DNA of 64,000 nucleotides from JAGQYH01 sp041393015 (GCA_041393015.1 JAWKKV010000013.1:3404-67403), one strand, 5' to 3'; numbered from the stretch's first letter, positions 34,048 to 42,889 are shown. Program-made: numbers and translations. Notes: a model not told the origin generated them from the sequence alone.

Positions 34048-35322
34048 GTTGCGGAATTTTGGATGTTCCACCTACGCTAAAGCTTCGGCGGATGATGTCG
34101 GAAATTCGGTGGTTTGGATTCCTCGCTCGCATCTTGCGAGTGTGTTGAGTTTTGCATCTTGCGAAGATATTTCTAGTGCAAATTAATGCTAAAATAGGAG
34201 TTGGCTAAAACTCTATTTACGGTATTAAAGTGATGGCGATAAATATAGTTGCTCATTCGCGGGACGTGAGCGATTAGCAGTCGATTTTAACAAGTGTAAT
34301 TGTCTAATTATTAGTTATTTCAATTAACTCATAGCGAAAATCTTAAGATGCACCAATTTCGTTTGTTAAAATTCTTTGACTCGTTCAAGGTCCATCTCAA
34401 ACTTCACTTTTCGATATAGTTGATACAAATCTTGAATCATGATTCTATAGATCAGATATTAGCCTTCAAAATCTTTCAGAGCTGTTTATTCCGAAGACTA
34501 CTTATTGTACAAGTTTTTTTATATTTTCTCTAAGTATTTGTCTCTCGTTTTAAAATCCTTCATTTTAAGCGGAAGGACGTAACTGTTATCTCATTAATGT
34601 CAGTTTTTGCAGAAAAAATGCCTTGAAAATGATACATAATGTGTACAATATCTCGTTTTATTTGTTCATTTCATTGTCTTCCTTCCATTCTCACCTTCAA
34701 GAAATCAGTTTGAATAACTTTTCTAGTTTATAAAGGTCTCACATATAATTTCTTGAATTCGTCTTCTGCTCCTTGTAGTCATGTGTTGCATGAAGCATTT
34801 CAGGTACAGTTGCAAAATTTGAAATTTCATGTTCGAGGAATTTTGAGTAATTCAATGTTTGGTTTTAGGATTTTACTAAAGCAGGCATCGAATCCCTTAT
34901 TTATTATGTTGCTATTGTCAAAATCATTATGAGATTCTTCATAGTATAGTTCTGATTCGTTGAATTGCTATTCAATTTTTGATTCAATCGATGCTTTAAT
35001 TTGTATAATTGAAGTATATAATTGTAGAGCCTAATAAGTTTTAAATTATGATAATAAGTACATATTGAACAAGTCTTATATCTTTATTTACACAAAGTTT
35101 CAAGGCTAAAATAATGAAACTATTGGATGGTTAATCTATTAAATGTTATAAGTTGTCAACTTATGGACACAAAACATTCTAAAATCGTTAATCAAGTGGG
35201 AGTCAAAAAAAGTATAAATAATCTAATTAACGAATGTCGATTAACGAACGCAGATTTTAGAATTTAATTTATAGAATGTAAACCTCTTACATTACTTACT
35301 ATACTTACGTCTCTTACTCAAC
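34048..35322. other. 1.3-kb region without intact gene
   Basis: The first 150 bp hold short palindromes (CTCGC-atctt-GCGAG; ATCTT-gcg-AAGAT). The rest is AT-rich with decayed coding traces on the minus strand (separate entry) and no open frame of note. No terminator, tRNA or intact transposase was recognised. Confidence 0.5.
34365..35000 (-). pseudogene. possible decayed gene, family unknown
   Basis: On the minus strand, protein-like stretches appear in alternating frames separated by stops and shifts: NESELYYEESHNDFDNSN, then HEISNFATVPEMLHATHDYK in another frame, and near the left end IQDLYQLYRKVKFEMDLERV followed by a stop. The composition is like real Bacteroidota coding sequence, but no frame is intact. 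I cannot name the ancestor. Chance translation remains possible. Confidence 0.3.
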
Positions 35323-36387
35323 TTAATCGACAAACTTCAGCCATCCATATCTATCTGCAATGGCATTAGATTTAATACCTTCTAATTCTTGCTTGATATG
35401 CTTTGAAATCACTGCTTTATCTAGATCTAATGTATAATCTTCGCCTCTAAATCCTAATCTATTGATATGCGTTACGGTTGCTGCTGTGCCGGTTCCGAAC
35501 ATTTCTTCTAACAGTCCATTCTTGTGCGCTTCAACAATTTCCTCAATCGCAATTTTTCTTTGCTCCACTTCGTAGCCTAAATCTTGTGCAATTTTTATCA
35601 CACTTTCTCTGGTAATACCTTCCAAGAAAGTTCCATCAATAGAAGGTGTAACTAATTTACCATCTACTACAAAAAAGACATTCATCGTTCCAATTTCTTC
35701 TACATACTTTTTCTCGCTGCCATCTAACCACAAAATATCTTTGTAGCCTTGCTTTCTTGCCAATTCAACAGGATATAATGTTCTACCGTAATTGCCGGCA
35801 GTTTTGGCATAACCAACGCCACCTTTTACCGCTCTAGCATATTCTTCAGAAACCATAACAGAAACGGGCTCAGAGTAATAAGGTCCAACAGGTCCAACCA
35901 TCAACAAAAACATATATCTATCTGAAGTTTTAACCCCAATGTACGGTTCGTTCGCAAACATTAATGGTCGGATGTATAAAGAAGAATCTGGCTTATTAGG
36001 AATCCAAGCAATATCCAATTTGATCAATTCCAATAATCCATCCATAAACAAATCAACTGGCACTTCCGGCATCGACATTCTAAGGGCCGATTTATTGAAA
36101 CGAGCAATGTTTTTATCGGGTCTAAATAAGGCAATTCTACCATCGGCAGTTCTATGCGCTTTCATGCCTTCAAAAATAGCTTGTCCATAGTGCAAAGCAG
36201 AGGTTGCCGGACTTAATGGTATCGGTCCATAAGGCATAATTTTAGCGGTTTGCCATTGTCCATCAAAGTATTCTGCTACCAACATGTGATCAGAAAATGT
36301 TCTTCCAAAAGGTATATTATCAAAGTCTACCGCATCAATTTTTGATTGCTTACACTTTTCTATTTCTAAAAGCTTTGTTGCTAACAT
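35323..36387 (-). CDS. ilvE: branched-chain amino acid aminotransferase
   Basis: 354 aa, fold-type IV PLP enzyme. Seen: PLSPATSALHYGQAIFEGMKAHR, GGVGYAKTAGNYGRTLYPVELA with the active-site Lys region, EEIGTMNVFFVVDGKLVTP, and FGTGTAATVTHINRLGF. Interconverts Leu/Ile/Val and their 2-oxo acids. The N-terminal extension is that of the eukaryote-like long BCAT type. A TAnnTTTG element lies 47 bp upstream. Confidence 0.95.
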   Translation of the reverse strand: MLATKLLEIEKCKQSKIDAVDFDNIPFGRTFSDHMLVAEYFDGQWQTAKIMPYGPIPLSPATSALHYGQAIFEGMKAHRTADGRIALFRPDKNIARFNKSALRMSMPEVPVDLFMDGLLELIKLDIAWIPNKPDSSLYIRPLMFANEPYIGVKTSDRYMFLLMVGPVGPYYSEPVSVMVSEEYARAVKGGVGYAKTAGNYGRTLYPVELARKQGYKDILWLDGSEKKYVEEIGTMNVFFVVDGKLVTPSIDGTFLEGITRESVIKIAQDLGYEVEQRKIAIEEIVEAHKNGLLEEMFGTGTAATVTHINRLGFRGEDYTLDLDKAVISKHIKQELEGIKSNAIADRYGWLKFVD

Positions 36388-36416
36388 TTGAAGTTGTTTT
36401 TAAGTGATTATATTTG
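36387..36416 (+). promoter_or_regulatory. promoter TTTG-18 bp-TATATTTG
   Basis: The -33 TTTG (36387-36390) and -7 TATATTTG (36409-36416) are 18 bp apart on the plus strand, a close match to the Bacteroidota consensus. It drives the gene at 36471. Confidence 0.55.
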
Positions 36417-36433
36417 GGCTATATATCCGTCGG

Positions 36434-36441
36434 CAAAGATA
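36434..36441 (-). promoter_or_regulatory. putative ilvE promoter -7 element TATCTTTG
   Basis: TAnnTTTG on the minus strand, 47 bp upstream of the ilvE ATG. Confidence 0.42.
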
Positions 36442-36470
36442 CGTATTAAAAAAAAGAAAAAGGAAGGAGC

Positions 36471-36923
36471 ATGTTCATTAATCAAAAAAAAGTATATCAA
36501 TTAGATGTGTCTAAAAAGGAGGATGAGTTGGTGTCGAGCTCAAAAAGTAAAGCTACTACATTAACTACTTTGGTTTTTTTAGATGAATTGGTATCGGGCA
36601 GCGAACAAGAAAAATTGTTATTAAAAATATTGGGAGCCGTTAATTTGAAGGAGGAGAATTATGTTTTTATTAGCAGAGCGGAATATGCTCACTTGAGTTT
36701 AATGCATTTTGATGCCCATTCATTTCCAAGCTTAAAGAATGTAATTGTATTTGGGTTAAAGTCGGATGATATTAGCCTAAACACCATTAGCAAGAAATAT
36801 TTTAACATGACGACCGGAGCTTACCATCTTTTATTTGCAGATGATCTAAGCACACTACAAAACCAAGCGGCATTAAAAGGTCAATTATGGAATAATTTGA
36901 AGGTGATGTTTGAGGTGAAGTAA
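36471..36923 (+). CDS. hypothetical protein, possibly DNA polymerase III psi-like
   Basis: 150 aa, soluble. The pattern LLLKILGAVNL...NVIVFGLKS...FNMTTGAYHLLFADDLSTLQNQAALKGQLWNNLKVMF resembles a conserved Bacteroidota family of short alpha/beta proteins that end in an LW..LK.MF helix. In other members I recall it being next to rimI, as holD is in Escherichia coli, which suggests a replication-clamp-loader accessory role. No rimI is seen here. The assignment is tentative. Confidence 0.45.
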   Translation: MFINQKKVYQLDVSKKEDELVSSSKSKATTLTTLVFLDELVSGSEQEKLLLKILGAVNLKEENYVFISRAEYAHLSLMHFDAHSFPSLKNVIVFGLKSDDISLNTISKKYFNMTTGAYHLLFADDLSTLQNQAALKGQLWNNLKVMFEVK

Positions 36924-37033
36924 GTTTGGTGAGTAGAAAGTTTAGTAAGTAATGTAAGTGAATTAAGTATTCTAGGAAATGTGGAATAGTCTAAAGATTC
37001 AAGACTCAAGACTCAAACGCAAGATTCAAGTGA

Positions 37034-37054
37034 AAAATTTGCGAAGCAAATTTT
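37034..37054. repeat. palindrome AAAATTTGC-gaa-GCAAATTTT
   Basis: Perfect 9-bp arms with a 3-bp centre. A near-identical palindrome is at 42871-42889. It is preceded by degenerate aagattcaag repeats (36990-37030) that also occur after 40044. Confidence 0.6.
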
Positions 37055-37080
37055 GTAATAAGTAAAATAATTTGTCCCCA

Positions 37081-37152
37081 ACCAAACAACCAAACAACCA
37101 AACAACCAAACAACCAAATAACCAAACAACCAGACAACCAAACAACCAAAAA
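37081..37152 (+). repeat. 8-bp microsatellite, about nine copies of accaaaca
   Basis: Nine head-to-tail copies of accaaaca with three single-base variants, ending 43 bp before the rdgB ATG. Copy number may vary between cells by slippage. It lies between genes, so any effect would be on promoter spacing. Confidence 0.9.
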
Positions 37153-37195
37153 TTCATCAGCACATTTGCACATCAAAAAATCAGCACATCAAACC

Positions 37196-37783
37196 ATGGA
37201 ACTAATATTTGCTACCAGTAATCAAAATAAAGTAAAGGAATTCAGGAATGCATTAGCCGGAAAGTACGAGGTAAAAACCTTGGCGGAAATTGGATTCAAT
37301 GATGAATTACCGGAAGAGCAAGATACCATTGAAGGCAACTCGTTGCAAAAGACGCAAACTTTGTATAATTTATTGCAAAAAGATTGTTTCGGAGAAGATA
37401 CAGGATTGGAAGTGGCGGCTCTAAATGGCGAGCCGGGTGTGTTGAGTGCCAGATATGCCGGAGAAGCAAAGGATAATGAAGCGAATATGGATTTGCTATT
37501 AAAAAATTTGTTGGATAAAAAAGATAGAAGTGCACAATTTAAAACGGTTATTACGTTAATATTAAGTGGAAAGATATTTCAGTTTGAAGGCATTTTAAAA
37601 GGAAGTATTGGATTGGAGAAAAAGGGCAGTGGTGGTTTCGGTTATGATCCCATATTTGTGTTGGGAAATGGCAGCACTTTGGCAGAGCTGAGTTTAGAAG
37701 AAAAATCAGCCATTAGTCATAGAGGAAAGGCGGTTAGGAAATTGATGGATTTCCTTCAGAATGATTATATTTATAAAAATTAA
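37196..37783 (+). CDS. rdgB: non-canonical purine NTP pyrophosphatase (RdgB/HAM1 family)
   Basis: 195 aa from the ATG at 37196; the longer frame begins at a TTG and adds ten unconserved residues. Hydrolyses ITP, XTP and their deoxy forms. Motifs: LIFATSNQNKVKEF, FGEDTGLEVAALNGEPGVLSARYAG, and GSGGFGYDPIFV with SHRGKAVRKL at the end. Normal length. The microsatellite directly precedes it. Confidence 0.95.
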   Translation: MELIFATSNQNKVKEFRNALAGKYEVKTLAEIGFNDELPEEQDTIEGNSLQKTQTLYNLLQKDCFGEDTGLEVAALNGEPGVLSARYAGEAKDNEANMDLLLKNLLDKKDRSAQFKTVITLILSGKIFQFEGILKGSIGLEKKGSGGFGYDPIFVLGNGSTLAELSLEEKSAISHRGKAVRKLMDFLQNDYIYKN

Positions 37784-37804
37784 GAACAAGAGAATAAAAC
37801 ATTC

Positions 37805-38383
37805 ATGCAACGAATGAGTGAAAGAGATACTCTATATAAAGAATTGATAGCAGGTTGTTTAAAAAACAAACGAGATGCACAGAAAGGGCTTTATGACTTA
37901 ATGTCGCCCAAAATGTTCTCTATTTGTTTACGATATGCAGATGGCTATCAGACCGCAGAAGATTTGCTGCAAGAAGGATTTATTAAAGTATATAAATACA
38001 TTAATAAGTATAGAGGAGATGGATCTTTTGAAGGTTGGATGAAAAGAATTTTTGTCAACACAGCTATTGAACATTATAGGAAGAAAGCCAGAATGTATCC
38101 TATAGTAAATTTAGATTATGTTGATTATGATTTAAAAGTGGAACAAATTGCAGATACGCTTGAGTTACAGGATTTACAAAATTTAATTGGGAAGTTGTCC
38201 CCGGGGTATAGGACGGTTTTCAATTTGTATGTCGTGGAAGGATATTCTCACAGAGAAATAGGCGAAATGCTTTCAATTTCTGAAGGAACATCAAAATCAC
38301 AATTAGCAAGAGCAAGATATCTGTTACAAAAAATGATAATAGAGGCCGATCAGGTCGGAAAGCATGAAACATTGGCGAAATAA
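37805..38383 (+). CDS. RNA polymerase ECF-type sigma factor
   Basis: 192 aa. Region 2: LRYADGYQTAEDLLQEGFIKVYKYINKYRGDGSFEGWMKRI. Region 4: YRTVFNLYVVEGYSHREIGEMLSISEGTSKSQLARARYLLQK. It begins 22 bp after rdgB, and its 3' end overlaps the next gene by 20 bp, giving strong coupling to the membrane-barrel fusion that is its likely regulator. Confidence 0.92.
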   Translation: MQRMSERDTLYKELIAGCLKNKRDAQKGLYDLMSPKMFSICLRYADGYQTAEDLLQEGFIKVYKYINKYRGDGSFEGWMKRIFVNTAIEHYRKKARMYPIVNLDYVDYDLKVEQIADTLELQDLQNLIGKLSPGYRTVFNLYVVEGYSHREIGEMLSISEGTSKSQLARARYLLQKMIIEADQVGKHETLAK

Positions 38384-40043
38384 TTGGGAAAAATTCGTAG
38401 GTAGAAAATTGCAGGATGCAGAGACCTCGCCAGAGGGTCACGTGTGGGAGTTAATTGAACAACAGTTAAATGCCCAAGATGCAAACTCAACCAGTAACAC
38501 TTATAAAATAGCAGCAGCTTTAGCTTTATTGCTATTGATGGCTACTACCTCAATGTTTTTATTCAACTCGCCTAATGGTGAAATGGCCCAATTCAATCCT
38601 CATTTAACTTTAACATCTCTTGAAACGCCAACTAATATTGTTTCTGTAGCGGTTCAACCGGAGAAAGCAGATATAAAAGAGGCTATCGCAACAGATTTAC
38701 AAAAGAAAAGAAATACACCAACCATTACTGCCAGTCTTAATCCTATTGAAGCAATTCCGTCCAATGAAATAGACTATACTAATGGAAGATTAAATAATCC
38801 CACTTTTAGTCCGATTTATAATCCTCAAGCTATTAAAGAATCTATTCAACCGGCTACGGAATATATTGCAGCGCATATTGAGAGTCAAAATAATTACATT
38901 TTAGGCAATCAAAATATCTCTATAGAAAATCATAGTTTGAATACTGTAAAACAAGAGATTTTTGGTTTGAATACAACCAATTTGATTAATATTTCGAATG
39001 ACTTCGTTCTTGAAAATGAAATTTTAATCAGCAATGCAAATTCACCTTCTATTTTGTTTACTCAGGAAATGGCTCATATCAATTCATTAAAAGGTTCAGT
39101 AGTTCCAATGGACAATTTTATGGACCTCAATAATGAGTTAGCTTATCATCCAATGGCTTTGATGTCAAAAGAGAATGTTGCAGAGGTTAACTTAACTAAT
39201 GAGGAAATGATGCTAGAAGTAGTTGATCAAGAATCAAATTGGTTAGCCGAAGCCACACAAGAGTTTAATGAGTGGAAGGCATCGGTTGAGTCTACAAAAG
39301 CAGAAGAACAATTGAAAAGGGAAATGGATAAACAAATTGAAGAAGAGTTGATAGAAGAGGCTATTCTTGATGAAGACGATCCATTAACCAAACTTCAAAA
39401 GAAGCAAAAGGATTTGTACTATGCCAATAATATCAATAAAGGCTTTCATATTGGTTTAGTGACCGGCGTTCAAAATACTTGGGTAATTAAATCAAGTAGA
39501 AATTCAGAAGTGAATAGAGATGATGTTCAATACAAGTTTTCTCCGGGTTATCAAGTTGGGTTAAATTTTGGCTATGACATTACGAATCACTTTGGATTAA
39601 TGGCGGAAGTTAAATTCTCAGATGAAGGCACCAAATATTACAATCCAGCAAAAGATAGAACAGAGCATTTAGATTTGAAATACATTGAAATTCCAGTTTA
39701 CGTTAAATTCAAGCATAGTAAGCCAACGGCGAAAATGAAGCCTATGGTTTTCAATTATTTAGCCGGTGTGAGTTTTAGCGATTTAAGAAGTGTTTCAACA
39801 ACCATCGATAATGAATTAGATCAACGATTTGCACAAGACTATAACACCAGTGAATGGGGATTGACTGCCGGTTTCGACTTTGATATTTACACCAATAGGA
39901 ATCTATTTTGGACAGTAGGAACCAGAGCAAGCGTTAGTGGCTTATCAAAAAGCTTCCCTAAATTTAAAGGCGAAGAGGCCGGAACATTGAACTACAGCGT
40001 TGGTTTGTTTACTCGAATTAGCTTTAGAAAGCCAGGGAAGTAG
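38364..40043 (+). CDS. fusion of an anti-sigma-like membrane segment with an outer-membrane beta-barrel
   Basis: 559 aa. Residues 1-47 are short, polar and cytosolic by prediction, with HVWELIEQQL typical of small Bacteroidota anti-sigma N-termini. One hydrophobic helix lies at about 48-68 (IAAALALLLLMATTSMFLF). A 290-residue Asn/Glu-rich linker leads to a C-terminal barrel-like domain from about residue 359 (GFHIGLVTGVQNTW, GYQVGLNFGYDITNHFGLMAEVKFS, LKYIEIPVYVKF, YLAGVSFSDL) ending in LFTRISFRK. There is no signal peptide before the helix. It could span both membranes. Overlap with the ECF sigma gene supports a sensor/anti-sigma role. Confidence 0.75.
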   Translation: MKHWRNNWEKFVGRKLQDAETSPEGHVWELIEQQLNAQDANSTSNTYKIAAALALLLLMATTSMFLFNSPNGEMAQFNPHLTLTSLETPTNIVSVAVQPEKADIKEAIATDLQKKRNTPTITASLNPIEAIPSNEIDYTNGRLNNPTFSPIYNPQAIKESIQPATEYIAAHIESQNNYILGNQNISIENHSLNTVKQEIFGLNTTNLINISNDFVLENEILISNANSPSILFTQEMAHINSLKGSVVPMDNFMDLNNELAYHPMALMSKENVAEVNLTNEEMMLEVVDQESNWLAEATQEFNEWKASVESTKAEEQLKREMDKQIEEELIEEAILDEDDPLTKLQKKQKDLYYANNINKGFHIGLVTGVQNTWVIKSSRNSEVNRDDVQYKFSPGYQVGLNFGYDITNHFGLMAEVKFSDEGTKYYNPAKDRTEHLDLKYIEIPVYVKFKHSKPTAKMKPMVFNYLAGVSFSDLRSVSTTIDNELDQRFAQDYNTSEWGLTAGFDFDIYTNRNLFWTVGTRASVSGLSKSFPKFKGEEAGTLNYSVGLFTRISFRKPGK

Positions 40044-40244
40044 AAAGTTTAAGATTCAAGATTCAAACTCAAGCTCAAACACAAGATCAAATTCAAATTC
40101 AAGATATAATCTTGCGAGTGCAGGACCAGTATCAAGACTAGAATTCAATATATAAAAATTTTATTCTCCCTTTCTAATTCTAAACTCTCTATCAAATTAA
40201 TTACTTTGTGTCCTTTGTGAAACAATCTTAGTGTCCCTTGTGCT

Positions 40245-40259
40245 TGCCTGCAGCAGGCA
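40245..40259. repeat. palindrome TGCCTGC-a-GCAGGCA
   Basis: Perfect 7-bp arms in the gap before the SDR gene. The GC-rich core resembles the hairpin at 32124-32140. Degenerate aagattcaag/caaattcaa tracts (40050-40110) lie just upstream. Confidence 0.55.
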
Positions 40260-40278
40260 GGGTTTAAATAATCAACTA

Positions 40279-41091
40279 ATGTCAAACAACAAAAGAGTAT
40301 TTATTACCGGTGGAGCTTCGGGCTTAGGAAAAGCTTTGGCCTTAAAATATGCCAAGGAAGGCTATCGAGTTTGTATTGGCGATATCAATGAATCGGATGG
40401 AAAGACCGTCGCCAGCGAGTTAGCTAAAACCTATTCAAGTGAAGTTATTTTTAAACATTGCGACGTTACTTCTGAAGCATCGATACAAAAAGTTGCCGAT
40501 GATTTGATGAGCGAATGGAATGGAGTAGATGTGGTGATTAATAATGCCGGAGTGGCTACTTCAGCACCTATTGATAAAGGATCAATGGAAGATTGGGAAT
40601 GGGTGATTAATATCAATCTTTTAGGCGTGGTTCGAGGTTGTAAAATTTTTACACCAATGTTTAAACAACAAGGTAATGGCTATTTTATCAATATTGCTTC
40701 TATGGCTGGCATTATTCATTTGCCATTTATGAGCAGTTATAACGCTACAAAATCAGCTGTGGTGGCCTTATCTGAAACCTTGAAAATGGAATTGGTGGAT
40801 GATAATATAGGAGTTACTGTGGTCTGTCCATCTTTTTTTAAAACTAATTTAGACGCTTCTATGCGGTCTAGTGAACAAATGAAAAAGACGGTTAGAAAGT
40901 TGTTTGAAAAGTCGCCTATAAGTGCAGAAGATGTAGCAAAGATGATTTATGATGGTCATCAGAAAGGAGATTTCTATGTCATCACCCATAAAAAAGGAAG
41001 AACAGCATTTTGGATGAAGAAGCTGTTACCCACTAAAATATTTCATCAAAATCTATATAAAGAAACTAAACCGTTTAGGAAAAAGAAATAG
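40279..41091 (+). CDS. short-chain dehydrogenase/reductase
   Basis: 270 aa from the ATG at 40279; the GTG-started longer frame runs into the palindrome. RVFITGGASGLGKALALKYAKEGYRV, CDVT, VINNAGVATS and SSYNATKSAVVALSETLKMEL give a complete classical SDR catalytic set (Ser, Tyr, Lys). The C-terminal extension with KGRTAFWMKKLLPTKIFHQ is basic. Probably acts on a hydrophobic alcohol or acyl intermediate, given the acyl-CoA-related neighbours. Confidence 0.9.
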   Translation: MSNNKRVFITGGASGLGKALALKYAKEGYRVCIGDINESDGKTVASELAKTYSSEVIFKHCDVTSEASIQKVADDLMSEWNGVDVVINNAGVATSAPIDKGSMEDWEWVININLLGVVRGCKIFTPMFKQQGNGYFINIASMAGIIHLPFMSSYNATKSAVVALSETLKMELVDDNIGVTVVCPSFFKTNLDASMRSSEQMKKTVRKLFEKSPISAEDVAKMIYDGHQKGDFYVITHKKGRTAFWMKKLLPTKIFHQNLYKETKPFRKKK

Positions 41092-41309
41092 GACACAGAT
41101 TTCACGAATTATTCAGATAGTGTAATAGATTTAGGTATTCTTTTTAATTTAGTTTTGGATTTCTTTGATTTTGGTGGTGCTTATGCGTCCAATTTTGTGT
41201 GATAATTATATAAAAGTGGGAAACTAAAAAGAAATTAATTTCATGCATTCTTTTACTGATAATTGGTGATAAATCTAAAGTAATTTATAAAATCAGTGAA
41301 ATCTGTGTC
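41092..41309. repeat. MITE-like intergenic element with perfect 14-bp terminal inverted repeats
   Basis: 218 bp bounded by GACACAGATTTCAC (41092-41105) and GTGAAATCTGTGTC (41296-41309), perfect inverted repeats. The left end begins at the base after the SDR stop codon. It has no ORF. Ends like these recur at 32144-32224 and 45730-45954. Confidence 0.6.
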
Positions 41310-41328
41310 AAAAAATCAAGAGAAAATA

Positions 41329-42402
41329 ATGTCAAATTCAAATATTCTAGATAAAGCCAAATCAGTTCGCGAAGGAGAAGAACTAGATATTCACGCGGTA
41401 CAAAATTGGTTGTCGAGTCAAATTGATATCTCAGATGAAGTGCCTACGGTTACTCAGTATTCTGGCGGCGCTTCCAATTGGACGTACTGTTTAACTTATT
41501 CAGATCAAGAATTGATTTTACGTAGACCGCCTGCCGGAACGAAAGCGAAATCTGCTCATGATATGAATCGAGAGTACAAAGTACAAAGTGGCTTAATCAG
41601 TGTATTTCCTTATGTGCCCAAAATGTTAGCCTTTTGCGACGATGAAGCCGTAATGGGTTGTGATTTCTATGTAATGGAAAAGTTGAATGGCATTATTCCA
41701 AGAGCTAATTTGCCCAAAGGTTTAAATTTATCTAAACAAGAAGTGAATCAACTTTGTACTAATGTTTTGGATCGATTGGTGGAGTTGCATCAAGTGGATT
41801 ATAAAGCGGCTGGATTGGATACTTTGGGCAAAGGAGAGGGTTATACCAAACGTCAAATTGAAGGTTGGATCAAACGATACGGAAAGGCGAAAACGTGGAA
41901 TGTGCCTTCTTATAAAAAGGTGATGGTATGGTTGCAAGAACGTATCCCTGGAGATGTGGCCACTTGTGTCATTCATAATGATTACCGTTTTGATAATGTT
42001 GTTTTACATCCGGAAGAAGTTACCAGAGTGATTGGTATTTTGGACTGGGAATTATCTACGTTAGGCGATCCGCTAATGGAACTGGGCAGCAGTTTAGCTT
42101 ATTGGATTCAGGACGATGACAACTTTGCCTTCAAGGCCTCTAGAAGACAGCCTACCAATTTGCCCGGCATGTTGAATAGGGAAGAAGTAGTAGAATACTA
42201 TTTGGATAAGATGAATCTTAAAATCGATAATTGGGAATTCTATGAAGTATATGGCTTGTTTCGATTAGCGGGCATCTTACAACAAATCTATTATAGATAT
42301 CATCATAAGCAAACCAGAAATCCAGCTTTTAAAAACTTCTGGATTTTAAACCATGCGTTGAATAGAAGATGTTTGCAAGTGATGAAATATGCGAAGAAAT
42401 AA
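41329..42402 (+). CDS. phosphotransferase family protein (APH/ACAD10-like)
   Basis: 357 aa from the ATG at 41329; the longer frame starts inside the inverted repeat. Aminoglycoside-phosphotransferase fold: TQYSGGASNWTYCLTYSDQELILRRPP (N-lobe), CVIHNDYRFDNVVLH (catalytic HxD with Asn) and GILDWELSTLGDPLMELGSSLAYW (metal-binding DxE variant). This branch accompanies acyl-CoA dehydrogenases and probably phosphorylates hydroxyacyl-CoA. The spacing of 21 bp to DUF1330 suggests co-transcription. Confidence 0.9.
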   Translation: MSNSNILDKAKSVREGEELDIHAVQNWLSSQIDISDEVPTVTQYSGGASNWTYCLTYSDQELILRRPPAGTKAKSAHDMNREYKVQSGLISVFPYVPKMLAFCDDEAVMGCDFYVMEKLNGIIPRANLPKGLNLSKQEVNQLCTNVLDRLVELHQVDYKAAGLDTLGKGEGYTKRQIEGWIKRYGKAKTWNVPSYKKVMVWLQERIPGDVATCVIHNDYRFDNVVLHPEEVTRVIGILDWELSTLGDPLMELGSSLAYWIQDDDNFAFKASRRQPTNLPGMLNREEVVEYYLDKMNLKIDNWEFYEVYGLFRLAGILQQIYYRYHHKQTRNPAFKNFWILNHALNRRCLQVMKYAKK

Positions 42403-42423
42403 GCTTACTAAAAATAGAATCTA

Positions 42424-42810
42424 ATGTCAGGATATATACAACCAAGTCCACAACAAATGGCTGAGATAATGAAATTGCCTAAGGATAAACCGGTGGTAAT
42501 GATCAACCTTTTGAAGTTTAAAGCATTAACCGAAGATGGTAAAACTAGTGGATTTGAAAGGTATATTGAGTATTCTAAAGCGGTTATGCCCTTTTTGATG
42601 GCAGCAGGAGCTGAAATTGTATATATGGGCGAAGCACATCCAACGATTATAGGTTCAGAAGAAGAACATTGGCATCATGTTGCCTTGGTCAAATATCCTA
42701 ATATTGATAAATTTCTAAACATGATACAAGCACACGAATATCCTCATGAGTTAAGAAGTAGTGCATTAGAAGATTCAAGGTTGATACCAAGTATGAATGA
42801 TAGAGTATAG
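42424..42810 (+). CDS. DUF1330 family protein
   Basis: 128 aa, ferredoxin-like alpha+beta. KPVVMINLLKFK...GFERYIEYSKAVMPFLMAAGAEIVYMGEAHPTIIG, HVALVKYPNIDKFLNMI and HELRSSALEDSRLIP are family-typical. The function is unknown; EthD-like dimeric barrels of this type handle small hydrophobic molecules. It is probably in one operon with the phosphotransferase gene. Confidence 0.88.
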   Translation: MSGYIQPSPQQMAEIMKLPKDKPVVMINLLKFKALTEDGKTSGFERYIEYSKAVMPFLMAAGAEIVYMGEAHPTIIGSEEEHWHHVALVKYPNIDKFLNMIQAHEYPHELRSSALEDSRLIPSMNDRV

Positions 42811-42870
42811 ACACTAGATTAAAAGTCTAACTAAGAAAAATTACAATATTCATCTTAGAATTATATAGTC

Positions 42871-42889
42871 AAATTTGCGTAGCAAATTT
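42871..42889. repeat. palindrome AAATTTGC-gta-GCAAATTT
   Basis: Perfect 8-bp arms with centre gta, between convergent genes. Nearly identical to 37034-37054. It may act as a bidirectional hairpin at the 3' ends. Confidence 0.6.

Noticed and set aside
34048..34330. Remnant insertion sequence after the acyl-CoA dehydrogenase gene
   Set aside because: Short palindromes are present, but no transposase fragment, paired long inverted repeats or target duplication could be seen.
37081..37152. Possible CRISPR-like array
   Set aside because: The 8-bp units are directly adjacent without spacers; it is a simple microsatellite and no cas genes are near.
41296..41328. GTG start inside the inverted repeat for the phosphotransferase
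   Set aside because: The ATG at 41329 follows the repeat and matches the expected protein start; the extra 11 residues come from the repeat.
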